The notes below the pieces were generated by a model, which saw only the letters and a program-made list of their open reading frames with translations, was not told the DNA's origin and did not search any database. Shown here in pieces: positions 45,380 through 59,022 of a stretch of DNA of 64,000 nt. Source of the stretch: Patagioenas fasciata (taxonomy: Eukaryota > Chordata > Aves > Columbiformes > Columbidae). Position numbers and translations under genes: made by a program. The number at the start of each line of letters is the position of its first letter. Within the stretch, counting starts at the first letter, position 1. The stretch is from assembly GCF_037038585.1 (NCBI RefSeq), contig NW_027288573.1:1-64000 (forward strand), written 5' to 3'.

Positions 45380-47660
45380 ATGCAGAGGGACAACTTGGCA
45401 CGAAAAAGCCGTGGAAGAGGCGAGCAGAGCGCCGTCAGCAGGAGGCTTTTAAGTGCACCATCAGAATTTGAGCGAAATTCCACTTGACGTTGCTGCTGTC
45501 GGTCTTGGCTTTCACTGGTTTCCCCACGGCTCCCTAATGTTCGGGAGTTCAGAGTGGGCATTTTTTTTCCCCAAGGAGAGGCTATGCTTAAAAATGAGTT
45601 TGTTTCCTCAAAGAAGTGCAAGTCCGTTTGTGTAACCCGAGCCTAGTCAGGTTGTGTTTTACGGGCGGTAGCTGAACCTCTTTGTGGTCAGCAGCGTGGC
45701 AGTCCAAAGCAAGGGCGGGCAGGCGGGCGAGCGGCCCAGGTAAGGGCGGGGGAGGCGGGCCCGTCCGCGGGCAGGCTGTGCTTCCGGGCAGCGTCCGAGC
45801 GGGTGCCTTTGTTTTTGCGGGTGCCGCAGACGAGCTCGGAGGAGCGAAGCCGCACGCCGACCAGCAGCAGCCGAGAAGGTGAGGCGGCGGTGGGAGTTGA
45901 GGAGCCCAGTGTCGCGTGGTGACTCGGTTCAGCGTTTCTTTCTTATTTTGCAGGCCCCTTTTGGGCCCTTTGGGCTTGGAGGAGCGTTTTCGGTGAGCTG
46001 GGGTAGGGGCTCAGAAGAGCATGGGGCTGGGGACTCACTCCAAGCGCTACGGTTCTTTTGTTTCTCGCTGTCTTAGGCGTCACGAGCGATGCGGGTTTCT
46101 GACTGCGCCCGAGGCAGCACACGCTGAGCGGAACGCCGTGGAACTTAGCAGGAGGTGGGTGCTGCGGAAGGGGTCGGCGTTCACCCCGCGATACTGTGTG
46201 CTGGCACGGCTCGGTGAGCGTGTGTTTTCTCGTGTTACTGTAGATGTTGAAGAGGAACCCGGCGATGCGGGGAGATCCCTGTTAGCGCACGTGGCGTTTT
46301 CTCTGTTGAAGATGGATTCGGTCCCTTGGCCCTCTTAAAGATAAGTGGAGGCACGGGGGCTGGGATAGAGGCTGGGAATCGCAGGGAGGGGGGTAAAGTT
46401 CTGATAAGGGAAAGGGCCGTCCAGGAAAAGTCCCCTTTGGGTGGGTAAAGGGCCCAGGGAATTTACAGTGCGATACCAGCATGTGCCGGGCAGGGCAGCT
46501 CCAGCCTCTGTGTGTGGTGTTGTGTAGCTCGGGAAGCCTGCCTTGCGCATGTCAGACGATCCTGGGGTCTCGTTGTGCTCGAGGGGCCCAAGAGGCATCT
46601 CGGGTGCCATCCTGCGATCTGGAATGCTGGTCCTAATTGGCATAGTGCCAATCGGGTGCTGGATTCTTGTATCAGCCGCAGAAAGCGTGGATGGTTCTTG
46701 CATTTTGGGTGTTTCTGGTCAGTTGTGATTTATGGTGTCATTCTGGGCTGCATCAGCAGCTCTGCTCTCTACCCGTCCAGTGTAAGGGACTGGCACTTCA
46801 AGATGTTGGGAAGAAGTTCTTAGGTCGTGCCGCCGTCTCTGTGTGTTTGCGCCAGTGCTGCTGTCTTGTAAGGGGCCGTGACGTTTGGCTCCTTTTTTTT
46901 CTGGGATTGTGATAGAGGCTCCTCGCCTTACTAATTGGGTGTAATAATTGGGTGCTGGTTTTCTTGTATCAGCAGACGAAAGCGTGGACGGTTCTTGTGC
47001 CTTGGAAGTCGCTGGTCAGTTGTGTTTTCTGGTATCGCTGAGGGCTGCGTCGGCAGCTCTGCTCTCTACCTATCCAGTCTCAGGGACTGGCACTTCAAGA
47101 TGCTGGGAAGAAGTTATTAGTTCTTGCAGCAGCTTCTTGTGTTTGCGCTGTCTCTGTGTGTTTGCGCCAGTGCCGCCGTCTCACAAGGGGCCAAGACGAT
47201 TGGCTCAGTTTTATTGTGGGGTTGTAGTAGAGACTCCTTGCCTCACCACTGCCTCCCTGTAGGTTTTTGGACGGTGCCGTGTCTGCTTTTGGCGTCTTTG
47301 TTGTGGAGCGTTTTTTGGTGGCGTTTCCGTCGTGTTGTCTATTGCGTTCTGTGGAGCGTCTGTCTGCACGTGCGCACAGTTGGCTGAGAGCTGCTCTGCC
47401 CGGAGGTTTGGAGTCTGGGGTGGATGCACTGAGCTGTAGGAGTCCACGGTTAATCTGTGGACGTGTTAAATTGTGTAGGCAAAGGCTGTGCAGTCATCTG
47501 GGAAGGAGTAGCCGTGGGCAGTGGCGGGGACAGTCCCTTCCCCAGTGTTTTAGGGACGCAATTAGAGCTTCTGATGGGATTCCTGAATAGAAAGCAGACC
47601 TGTGGAATGGTCAAGCTGTAGATGAGCTCCTGGGTGACTTGTGGAATAACGTGATTTCAG
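45380..47660 (+). repeat. Array unit 12, lost splice acceptor
   Basis: 2281 bp; block d ends at 46338. The acceptor before block b reads gtttttgcgg (near 45810-45819), so the AG is gone. A cryptic AG nine bases on (gtgccgcag) would keep the frame. There is a 1-bp insertion in gggatagagg near 46366. It shares cctgcgatct with unit 3. Confidence 0.97.
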
Positions 47661-49901
47661 ATGCAGAGGGACAACTTGGCACGAAAAAGCCATGGAAGAG
47701 GCGAGCAGAGCGCCGTCAGCAGGAGGCTTTTAAGTGCACCATCAGAATTTGAGCAAAATTCCACTTGACGTTGCTGCTGTCGGTCTTGGCTTTCACTGGT
47801 TTCCCCACGGCTCCCTAATGTTCGGGAGTTCAGAGTGGGCATTTTTTTTCCCCAAGGAGAGGCTATGCTTAAAAATGAGTTTGTTTCCTCAAAGAAGTGC
47901 AAGTCCGTTTGTGTAACCCGAGCCTAGTCAGGTTGTGTTTTACGGGCGGTAGCTGAACCTGCAGGCGGGCGAGCGGCCCAGGTAAGGGCGGGGGAGGCGG
48001 GCCCGTCCGCGGGCAGGCTGTGCTTCCGGGCAGCGTCCGAGCGGGTGCCTTTGTTTTTGCAGGTGCCGCAGACGAGCTCGGAGGAGCGAAGCCGCACGCC
48101 GACCAGCAGCAGCCGAGAAGGTGAGGCGGCGGTGGGAGTTGAGGAGCCCAGTGTCGCGTGGTGACTCGGTTCAGCGTTTCTTTCTTATTTTGCAGGCCCC
48201 TTTTGGGCCCTTTGGGCTTGGAGGAGCGTTTTCGGTGAGCTGGGGTAGGGGCGAGGAGGAGCGTGGGGCAGGGGACTCGTTCCAAGCGCTACGGTTCTTT
48301 TGTTTCTCGCTGTCTTAGGCGTCACGAGCGATGCGGGTTTCTGACTGCGCCCGAGGCACCACACGCTGAGCGGAACGCCGTGGAACTTAGCAGGAGGTGG
48401 GTGCTGCGGAAGGGGTCGGCGTTCACCCCGCGATACTGTGTGCTGGCACGGCTCGGTGAGCGTGTGTTTTCTCGTGTTACTGTAGATGTTGAAGAGGAAC
48501 CCGGCGATGCGGGGAGATCCCTGTTAGCGCACGTGGCGTTTTCTCTGTTGAAGATGGATTCGGTCCCTTGGCCCTCTTAAAGATAAGTGGAGGCACGGGG
48601 GCTGGGAAGAGGCTGGGAATCGCAGGGAGGGGGGTAAAGTTCTGATAAGGGAAAGGGCCGTCCAGGAAAAGTCCCCTTTGGGTGGGTAAAGGGCCCAGGG
48701 AATTTACAGTGCGATACCAGCATGTGCCGGGCAGGGCAGCTCCAGCCTCTGTGTGTGGTGTTGTGTAGCTCGGGAAGCCTGCCTTGCGCCTGTCAGACGA
48801 TCCTGGGGTCTCGTTGTGCTCGAGGGGCCCAAGAGGCATCTCGGGTGCCATCCTGGGATCTGGAATGCTGGTCCTAATTGGCATAGTGCCAATCGGGTGC
48901 TGGATTCTTGTATCAGCAGCAGAAAGCGTGGATGGTTCTTGCATTTTGGGTGTTTCTGGTCAGTTGTGATTTATGGTGTCATTCTGGCCTGCATCAGCAG
49001 CTCTGCTCTCTACCCGTCCAGTGTAAGGGACTGGCACTTCAAGATGTTGGGAAGAAGTTCTTAGGTCGTGCCGCCGTCTCTGTGTGTTTGCGCCAGTGCT
49101 GCTGTCTTGTAAGGGGCCGTGACGTTTGGCTCCTTTTTTTTCTGGGATTGTGATAGAGGCTCCTCGCCTTACTAATTGGGTGTAATAATTGGGTGCTGGT
49201 TTTCTTGTATCAGCAGACGAAAGCGTGGACGGTTCTTGTGCCTTGGAAGTCGCTGGTCAGTTGTGTTTTCTGGTATCGCTGAGGGCTGCGTCGGCAGCTC
49301 TGCTCTCTACCTATCCAGTCTCAGGGACTGGCACTTCAAGATGCTGGGAAGAAGTTATTAGTTCTTGCAGCAGCTTCTTGTGTTTGCGCTGTCTCTGTGT
49401 GTTTGCGCCAGTGCCGCCGTCTCACAAGGGGCCAAGACGATTGGCTCAGTTTTATTGTGGGGTTGTAGTAGAGACTCCTTGCCTCACCACTGCCTCCCTG
49501 TAGGTTTTTGGACGGTGCCGTGTCTGCTTTTGGCGTCTTTGTTGTGGAGCGTTTTTTGGTGGCGTTTCCGTCGTGTTGTCTATTGCGTTCTGTGGAGCGT
49601 CTGTCTGCACGTGCGCACAGTTGGCTGAGAGCTGCTCTGCCCGGAGGTTTGGAGTCTGGGGTGGATGCACTGAGCTGTAGGAGTCCACGGTTAATCTGTG
49701 GACGTGTTAAATTGTGTAGGCAAAGGCTGTGCAGTCATCTGGGAAGGAGTAGCCGTGGGCAGTGGGGGGGACAGTCCCTTCCCCAGTGTTTTAGGGACGC
49801 AATTGGAGCTTCTGATGGGATTCCTGAATAGAAAGCAGACCTGTGGAATGGTCAAGCTGTAGATGAGCTCCTGGGTGACTTGTTGAATAACGTGATTTCA
49901 G
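47661..49901 (+). repeat. Array unit 13, 39-bp deletion in block a
   Basis: 2241 bp; block d ends at 48580. After tagctgaacct (near 47960) 39 bp are missing, removing the alternative acceptor and the start of block a. The length is a multiple of three. Other private changes: gcgaggaggagcgtgg near 48251 and gagcaaaatt near 47751. Confidence 0.97.
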
Positions 49902-52181
49902 ATGCAGAGGGACAACTTGGCACGAAAAAGCCATGGAAGAGGCGAGCAGAGCGCCGTCAGCAGGAGGCTTTTAAGTGCACCATCAGAATTGGAGCGAAAT
50001 TCCACTTGACGTTGCTGCTGTCGGTCTTGGCTTTCACTGGTTTCCCCACGGCTCCCTAATGTTCGGGAGTTCAGAGTGGGCATTTTTTTTCCCCAAGGAG
50101 AGGCTATGCTTAAAAATGAGTTTGTTTCCTCAAAGAAGTGCAAGTCCGTTTGTGTAACCCGAGCCTAGTCAGGTTGTGTTTTACGGGCGGTAGCTGAACC
50201 TCTTTGTGGTCAACAGCGTGGCAGTCCAAAGCAAGGGCGGGCAGGCGGGCGAGCGGCCCAGGTAAGGGCGGGGGAGGCGGGCCCGTCCGCGGGCAGGCTG
50301 TGCTTCCGGGCAGCGTCCGAGCGGGTGCCTTTGTTTTTGCAGGTGCCGCAGACGAGCTCGGAGGAGTGAAGCCGCACGCCGACCAGCAGCAGCCGAGAAG
50401 GTGAGGCGGCGGTGGGAGTTGAGGAGCCCAGTGTCGCGTGGTGACTCGGTTCAGCGTTTCTTTCTTATTTTGCAGGCCCCTTTTGGGCCCTTTGGGCTTG
50501 GAGGAGCGTTTTCGGTGAGCTGGGGTAGGGGCTCAGAAGAGCATGGGGCTGGGGACTCACTCCAAGCGCTACGGTTCTTTTGTTTCTCGCTGTCTTAGGC
50601 GTCACGAGCGATGCGGGTTTCTGACTGCGCCCGAGGCAGCACACGCTGAGCGGAACGCCGTGGAACTTAGCAGGAGGTGGGTGCTGCGGAAGGGGTCGGC
50701 GTTCACCCCGCGATACTGTGTGCTGGCACGGCTCGGTGAGCGTGTGTTTTCTCGTGTTACTGTAGATGTTGAAGAGGAACCCGGCGATGCGGGGAGATCC
50801 CTGTTAGCGCACGTTGCGTTTTCTCTGTTGAAGATGGATTCGGTCCCTTGGCCCTCTTAAAGATAAGTGGAGGCACGGGGGCTGGGAAGAGGCTGGGAAT
50901 CGCAGGGAGGGGGGTAAAGTTCTGATAAGGGAAAGGGCCGTCCAGGAAAAGTCCCCTTTGGGTGGGTAAAGGGCCCAGGGAATTTACAGTGCGATACCAG
51001 CAATTGCCGGGCAGGGCAGCTCCAGCCTCTGTGTGTGGTGTTGTGTAGCTCGGGAAGCCTGCCTTGCGCCTTTCAGACGATCCTGGGGTCTCGTTGTGCT
51101 CGAGGGGCCCAAGAGGCATCTCGGGTGCCATCCTGGGATCTGGAATGCTGGTCCTAATTGGCATAGTGCCAAACGGGTGCTGGATTCTTGTATCAGCAGC
51201 AGAAAGCGTGGATGGTTCTTGCATTTTGGGTGTTTCTGGTCAGTTGTGATTTATGGTGTCATTCTGGCCTGCATCAGCAGCTCTGCTCTCTACCCGTCCA
51301 GTGTAAGGGACTGGCACTTCAAGATGTTGGGAAGAAGTTCTTAGGTCGTGCCGCCGTCTCTGTGTGTTTGCGCCAGTGCTGCTGTCTTGTAAGGGGCCGT
51401 GACGTTTGGCTCCTTTTTTTTCTGGGATTGTGATAGAGGCTCCTCGCCTTACTAATTGGGTGTAATAATTGGGTGCTGGTTTTCTTGTATCAGCAGACGA
51501 AAGCGTGGACGGTTCTTGTGCCTTGGAAGTCGCTGGTCAGTTGTGTTTTCTGGTATCGCTGAGGGCTGCGTCGGCAGCTCTGCTCTCTACCTATCCAGTC
51601 TCAGGGACTGGCACTTCAAGATGCTGGGAAGAAGTTATTAGTTCTTGCAGCAGCTTCTTGTGTTTGCGCTGTCTCTGTGTGTTTGCGCCAGTGCCGCCGT
51701 CTCACAAGGGGCCAAGACGATTGGCTCAGTTTTATTGTGGGGTTGTAGTAGAGACTCCTTGCCTCACCACTGCCTCCCTGTAGGTTTTTGGACGGTGCCG
51801 TGTCTGCTTTTGGCGTCTTTGTTGTGGAGCGTTTTTTGGTGGCGTTTCCGTCGTGTTGTCTATTGCGTTCTGTGGAGCGTCTGTCTGCACGTGCGCACAG
51901 TTGGCTGAGAGCTGCTCTGCCCGGAGGTTTGGAGTCTGGGGTGGATGCACTGAGCTGTAGGAGTCCACGGTTAATCTGTGGACGTGTTAAATTGTGTAGG
52001 CAAAGGCTGTGCAGTCATCTGGGAAGGAGTAGCCGTGGGCAGTGGGGGGGACAGTCCCTTCCCCAGTGTTTTAGGGACGCAATTAGAGCTTCTGATGGGA
52101 TTCCTGAATAGAAAGCAGACCTGTGGAATGGTCAAGCTGTAGATGAGCTCCTGGGTGACTTGTTGAATAACGTGATTTCAG
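49902..52181 (+). repeat. Array unit 14
   Basis: 2280 bp; block d ends at 50860. It has gaggagtgaag in block b, otherwise seen only in unit 0. Private changes: agcaattgccg (51000), cgcctttcag and ccaaacggg. Shares cacgttgcg with unit 15. Confidence 0.97.
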
Positions 52182-54461
52182 ATGCAGAGGGACAACTTGG
52201 CACGAAAAAGCCGTGGAAGAGGCGAGCAGAGCGCCGTCAGCAGGAGGCTTTTAAGTGCACCATCAGAATTGGAGCGAAATTCCACTTGACGTTGCTGCTG
52301 TCGGTCTTGGCTTTCACTGGTTTCCCCACGGCTCCCTAATGTTCGGGAGTTCAGAGTGGGCATTTTTTTTCCCCAAGGAGAGGCTATGCTTAAAAATGAG
52401 TTTGTTTCCTCAAAGAAGTGCAAGTCCGTTTGTGTAACCCGAGCCTAGTCAGGTTGTGTTTTACGGGCGGTAGCTGAACCTCTTTGTGGTCAGCAGCGTG
52501 GCAGTCCAAAGCAAGGGCGGGCAGGCGGGCGAGCGGCCCAGGTAAGGGCGGGGGAGGCGGGCCCGTCCGCGGGCAGGCTGTGCTTCCGGGCAGCGTCCGA
52601 GCGGGTGCCTTTGTTTTTGCAGGTGCCGCAGACGAGCTCGGAGGAGCGAAGCCGCACGCCGACCAGCAGCAGCCGAGAAGGTGAGGCGGCGGTGGGAGTT
52701 GAGGAGCCCAGTGTCGCGTGGTGACTCGGTTCAGCGTTTCTTTCTTATTTTGCAGGCCCCTTTTGGGCCCTTTGGGCTTGGAGGAGCGTTTTCGGTGAGC
52801 TGGGGTAGGGGCTCAGAAGAGCGTGGGGCTGGGGACTCACTCCAAGCGCTACGGTTCTTTTGTTTCTCGCTGTCTTAGGCGTCACGAGCGATGCGGGTTT
52901 CTGACTGCGCCCGAGGCAGCACACGCTGAGCGGAACGCCGTGGAACTTAGCAGGAGGTGGGTGCTGCGGAAGGGGTCGGCGTTCACCCCGCGATACTGTG
53001 TGCTGGCACGGCTCGGTGAGCGTGTGTTTTCTCGTGTTACTGTAGATGTTGAAGAGGAACCCGGCGATGCGGGGAGATCCCTGTTAGCGCACGTTGCGTT
53101 TTCTCTGTTGAAGATGGATTCGGTCCCTTGGCCCTCTTAAAGATAAGTGGAGGCACGGGGGCTGGGAAGAGGCTGGGAATCGCAGGGAGGGGTGTAAAGT
53201 TCTGATAAGGGAAAGGGCCGTCCAGGAAAAGTCCCCTTTGGGTGGGTAAAGGGCCCAGGGAATTTACAGTGCGATACCAGCATGTGCCGGGCAGGGCAGC
53301 TCCAGCCTCTGTGTGTGGTGTTGTGTAGCTTGGGAAGCCTGCCTTGCGCCTCTCAGACGATCCTGGGGTCTCGTTGTGCTCGAGGGGCCCAAGAGGCATC
53401 TCGGGTGCCATCCTGGGATCTGGAATGCTGGTCCTAATTGGCATAGTGCCAATCGGGTGCTGGATTCTTGTATCAGCAGCAGAAAGCGTGGATGGTTCTT
53501 GCATTTTGGGTGTTTCTGGTCAGTTGTGATTTATGGTGTCATTCTGGCCAGCATCAGCAGCTCTGCTCTCTACCCGTCCAGTGTAAGGGACTGGCACTTC
53601 AAGATGTTGGGAAGAAGTTCTTAGGTCGTGCCGCCGTCTCTGTGTGTTTGCGCCAGTGCTGCTGTCTTGTAAGGGGCCGTGACGTTTGGCTCCTTTTTTT
53701 TCTGGGATTGTGATAGAGGCTCCTCGCCTTACTAATTGGGTGTAATAATTGGGTGCTGGTTTTCTTGTATCAGCAGACGAAAGCGTGGACGGTTCTTGTG
53801 CCTTGGAAGTCGCTGGTCAGTTGTGTGTTCTGGTATCGCTGAGGGCTGCGTCGGCAGCTCTGCTCTCTACCTATCCAGTCTCAGGGACTGGCACTTCAAG
53901 ATGCTGGGAAGAAGTTATTAGTTCTTGCAGCAGCTTCTTGTGTTTGCGCTGTCTCTGTGTGTTTGCGCCAGTGCCGCCGTCTCACAAGGGGCCAAGACGA
54001 TTGGCTCAGTTTTATTGTGGGGTTGTAGTAGAGACTCCTTGCCTCACCACTGCCTCCCTGTAGGTTTTTGGACGGTGCCGTGTCTGCTTTTGGCGTCTTT
54101 GTTGTGGAGCGTTTTTTGGTGGCGTTTCCGTCGTGTTGTCTATTGCGTTCTGTGGAGCGTCTGTCTGCACGTGCGCACAGTTGGCTGAGAGCTGCTCTGC
54201 CCGGAGGTTTGGAGTCTGGGGTGGATGCACTGAGCTGTAGGAGTCCACGGTTAATCTGTGGACATGTTAAATTGTGTAGGCAAAGGCTGTGCAGTCATCT
54301 GGGAAGGAGTAGCCGTGGGCAGTGGGGGGGACAGTCCCTTCCCCAGTGTTTTAGGGACGCAATTAGAGCTTCTGATGGGATTCCTGAATAGAAAGCAGAC
54401 CTGTGGAATGGTCAAGCTGTAGATGAGCTCCTGGGTGACTTGTTGAATAACGTGATTTCAG
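52182..54461 (+). repeat. Array unit 15, left-type mosaic in the right half
   Basis: 2280 bp; block d ends at 53140. It carries left-type cgcctctcag and the unit 4 marker ctggccagc, but right-type cacgttgcg (shared with unit 14). Private changes: gggtgtaaag near 53191 and ggacatgtt near 54261. Confidence 0.97.
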
Positions 54462-56741
54462 ATGCAGAGGGACAACTTGGCACGAAAAAGCCATGGAAGA
54501 GGCGAGCAGAGCGCCGTCAGCAGGAGGCTTTTAAGTGCACCATCAGAATTGGAGCGAAATTCCACTTGACGTTGCTGCTGTCGGTCTTGGCTTTCACTGG
54601 TTTCCCCACGGCTCCCTAATGTTCGGGAGTTCAGAGTGGGCATTTTTTTTCCCCAAGGAGAGGCTATGCTTAAAAATGAGTTTGTTTCCTCAAAGAAGTG
54701 CAAGTCCGTTTGTGTAACCCGAGCCTAGTCAGGTTGTGTTTTACGGGCGGTAGCTGAACCTCTTTGTGGTCAACAGCGTGGCAGTCCAAAGCAAGGGCGG
54801 GCAGGCGGGCGAGCGGCCCAGGTAAGGGAGGGGGAGGCGGGCCCGTCCGCGGGCAGGCTGTGCTTCCGGGCAGCGTCCGAGCGGGTGCCTTTGTTTTTGC
54901 AGGTGCCGCAGACGAGCTCGGAGGAGCGAAGCCGCACGCCGACCAGCAGCAGCCGAGAAGGTGAGGCGGCGGTGGGAGTTGAGGAGCCCAGTGTCGCGTG
55001 GTGACTCGGTTCAGCGTTTCTTTCTTATTTTGCAGGCCCCTTTTGGGCCCTTTGGGCTTGGAGGAGCGTTTTCGGTGAGCTGGGGTAGGGGCTCAGAAGA
55101 GCATGGGGCTGGGGACTCACTCCAAGCGCTACGGTTCTTTTGTTTCTCCCTGTCTTAGGCGTCACGAGCGATGCGGGTTTCTGACTGCGCCCGAGGCAGC
55201 ACACGCTGAGCGGAACGCCGTGGAACTTAGCAGGAGGTGGGTGCTGCGGAAGGGGTCGGCGTTCACCCCGCGATACTGTGTGCTGGCACGGCTCGGTGAG
55301 CGTGTGTTTTCTCGTGTTACTGTAGATGTTGAAGAGGAACCCGGCGATGCGGGGAGATCCCTGTTAGCGCACGTGGCGTTTTCTCTGTTGAAGATGGATT
55401 CGGTCCCTTGGCCCTCTTAAAGATAAGTGGAGGCACGGGGGCTGGGAAGAGGCTGGGAATCGCAGGGAGGGGGGTAAAGTTCTGATAAGGGAAAGGGCCA
55501 TCCAGGAAAAGTCCCCTTTGGGTGGGTAAAGGGCCCAGGGAATTTACAGTGCGATACCAGCATGTGCCGGGCAGGGCAGCTCCAGCCTCTGTGTGTGGTG
55601 TTGTGTAGCTCGGGAAGCCTGCCTTGCGCCTGTCAGACGATCCTGGGGTCTCGTTGTGCTCGAGGGGCCCAAGAGGCATCTCGGGTGCCATCCTGGGATC
55701 TGGAATGCTGGTCCTAATTGGCATAGTGCCAATCGGGTGCTGGATTCTTGTATCAGCAGCAGAAAGCGTGGATGGTTCTTGCATTTTGGGTGTTTCTGGT
55801 CAGTTGTGATTTATGGTGTCATTCTGGCCTGCATCAGCAGCTCTGCTCTCTACCCGTCCAGTGTAAGGGACTGGCACTTCAAGATGTTGGGAAGAAGTTC
55901 TTAGGTCGTGCCGCCGTCTCTGTGTGTTTGCGCCAGTGCTGCTGTCTTGTAAGGGGCCGTGACGTTTGGCTCCTTTTTTTTCTGGGATTGTGATAGAGGC
56001 TCCTCGCCTTACTAATTGGGTGTAATAATTGGGTGCTGGTTTTCTTGTATCAGCAGACGAAAGCGTGGACGGTTCTTGTGCCTTGGAAGTCGCTGGTCAG
56101 TTGTGTGTTCTGGTATCGCTGAGGGCTGCGTCGGCAGCTCTGCTCTCTACCTATCCAGTCTCAGGGACTGGCACTTCAAGATGCTGGGAAGAAGTTATTA
56201 GTTCTTGCAGCAGCTTCTTGTGTTTGCGCTGTCTCTGTGTGTTTGCGCCAGTGCCGCCGTCTCACAAGGGGCCAAGACGATTGGCTCAGTTTTATTGTGG
56301 GGTTGTAGTAGAGACTCCTTGCCTCACCACTGCCTCCCTGTAGGTTTTTGGACGGTGCCGTGTCTGCTTTTGGCGTCTTTGTTGTGGAGCGTTTTTTGGT
56401 GGCGTTTCCGTCGTGTTGTCTATTGCGTTCTGTGGAGCGTCTGTCTGCACGTGCGCACAGTTGGCTGAGAGCTGCTCTGCCCGGAGGTTTGGAGTCTGGG
56501 GTGGATGCACTGAGCTGTAGGAGTCCACGGTTAATCTGTGGACGTGTTAAATTGTGTAGGCAAAGGCTGTGCAGTCATCTGGGAAGGAGTAGCCGTGGGC
56601 AGTGGGGGGGACAGTCCCTTCCCCAGTGTTTTAGGGACGCAATTAGAGCTTCTGATGGGATTCCTGAATAGAAAGCAGACCTGTGGAATGGTCAAGCTGT
56701 AGATGAGCTCCTGGGTGACTTGTTGAATAACGTGATTTCAG
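54462..56741 (+). repeat. Array unit 16
   Basis: 2280 bp; block d ends at 55420. Private change: gggccatcc near 55497 (others gggccgtcc). It has gttgtgtgttctgg, shared with units 10, 15 and 18. Confidence 0.97.
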
Positions 56742-59022
56742 ATGCAGAGGGACAACTTGGCACGAAAAAGCCATGGAAGAGGCGAGCAGAGCGCCGTCAG
56801 CAGGAGGCTTTTAAGTGCACCATCAGAATTGGAGCGAAATTCCACTTGACGTTGCTGCTGTCGGTCTTGGCTTTCACTGGTTTCCCCACGGCTCCCTAAT
56901 GTTCGGGAGTTCAGAGTGGGCATTTTTTTTCCCCAAGGAGAGGCTATGCTTAAAAATGAGTTTGTTTCCTCAAAGAAGTGCAAGTCCGTTTGTGTAACCC
57001 GAGCCTAGTCAGGTTGTGTTTTACGGGCGGTAGCTGAACCTCTTTGTGGTCAACAGCGTGGCAGTCCAAAGCAAGGGCGGGCAGGCGGGCGAGCGGCCCA
57101 GGTAAGGGCGGGGGAGGCGGGCCCGTCCGCGGGCAGGCTGTGCTTCCGGGCAGCGTCCGAGCGGGTGCCTTTGTTTTTGCAGGTGCCGCAGACGAGCTCG
57201 GAGGAGCGAAGCCGCACGCCGACCAGCAGCAGCCGAGAAGGTGAGGCGGCGGTGGGAGTTGAGGAGCCCAGTGTCGCGTGGTGACTCGGTTCAGCGTTTC
57301 TTTCTTATTTTGCAGGCCCCTTTTGGGCCCTTTGGGCTTGGAGGAGCGTTTTCGGTGAGCTGGGGTAGGGGCTCAGAAGAGCATGGGGCTGGGGACTCAC
57401 TCCAAGCGCTACGGTTCTTTTGTTTCTCGCTGTCTTAGGCGTCACGAGCGATGCGGGTTTCTGACTGCGCCCAAGGCAGCACACGCTGAGCGGAACGCCG
57501 TGGAACTTAGCAGGAGGTGGGTGCTGCGGAAGGGGTCGGCGTTCACCCCGCGATACTGTGTGCTGGCACGGCTCGGTGAGCGTGTGTTTTCTCGTGTTAC
57601 TGTAGATGTTGAAGAGGAACCCGGCGATGCGGGGAGATCCCTGTTAGCGCACGTGGCGTTTTCTCTGTTGAAGATGGATTCGGTCCCTTGGCCCTCTTAA
57701 AGATAAGTGGAGGCACGGGGGCTGGGAAGAGGCTGGGAATCGCAGGGAGGGGGGTAAAGTTCTGATAAGGGAAAGGGCCGTCCAGGAAAAGTCCCCTTTG
57801 GGTGGGTAAAGGGCCCAGGGAATTTACAGTGCGATACCAGCATGTGCCGGGCAGGGCAGCTCCAGCCTCTGTGTGTGGTGTTGTGTAGCTCGGGAAGCCT
57901 GCCTTGCGCCTGTCAGACGATCCTGGGGTCTCGTTGTGCTCGAGGGGCCCAAGAGGCATCTCGGGTGCCATCCTGGGATCTGGAATGCTGGTCCTAATTG
58001 GCATAGTGCCAATCGGGTGCTGGATTCTTGTATCAGCAGCAGAAAGCGTGGATGGTTCTTGCATTTTGGGTGTTTCTGGTCAGTTGTGATTTATGGTGTC
58101 ATTCTGGCCTGCATCAGCAGCTCTGCTCTCTACCCGTCCAGTGTAAGGGACTGGCACTTCAAGATGTTGGGAAGAAGTTCTTAGGTCGTGCCGCCGTCTC
58201 TGTGTGTTTGCGCCAGTGCTGCTGTCTTGTAAGGGGCCGTGACGTTTGGCTCCTTTTTTTTCTGGGATTGTGATAGAGGCTCCTCGCCTTACTAATTGGG
58301 TGTAATAATTGGGTGCTGGTTTTCTTGTATCAGCAGACGAAAGCGTGGACGGTTCTTGTGCCTTGGAAGTCGCTGGTCAGTTGTGTTTTCTGGTATCGCT
58401 GAGGGCTGCGTCGGCAGCTCTGCTCTCTACCTATCCAGTCTCAGGGACTGGCACTTCAAGATGCTGGGAAGAAGTTATTAGTTCTTGCAGCAGCTTCTTG
58501 TGTTTGCGCTGTCTCTGTGTGTTTGCGCCAGTGCCGCCGTCTCACAAGGGGCCAAGACGATTGGCTCAGTTTTATTGTGGGGTTGTAGTAGAGACTCCTT
58601 GCCTCACCACTGCCTCCCTGTAGGTTTTTGGACGGTGCCGTGTCTGCTTTTGGCGTCTTTGTTGTGGAGCGTTTTTTGGTGGCGTTTCCGTCGTGTTGTC
58701 TATTGCGTTCTGTGGAGCGTCTGTCTGCACGTGCGCACAGTTGGCTGAGAGCTGCTCTGCCCGGAGGTTTGGAGTCTGGGGTGGATGCACTGAGCTGTAG
58801 GAGTCCACGGTTAATCTGTGGACGTGTTAAATTGTGTAGGCAAAGGCTGTGCAGTCATCTGGGAAGGAGTAGCCGTGGGCAGTGGGGGGGGACAGTCCCT
58901 TCCCCAGTGTTTTAGGGACGCAATTAGAGCTTCTGATGGGATTCCTGAATAGAAAGCAGACCTGTGGAATGGTCAAGCTGTAGATGAGCTCCTGGGTGAC
59001 TTGTTGAATAACGTGATTTCAG
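56742..59022 (+). repeat. Array unit 17
   Basis: 2281 bp: one extra G in the G-run near 58886. Block d ends at 57700 and has the private change gcccaaggcag (others gcccgaggcag). Confidence 0.97.
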
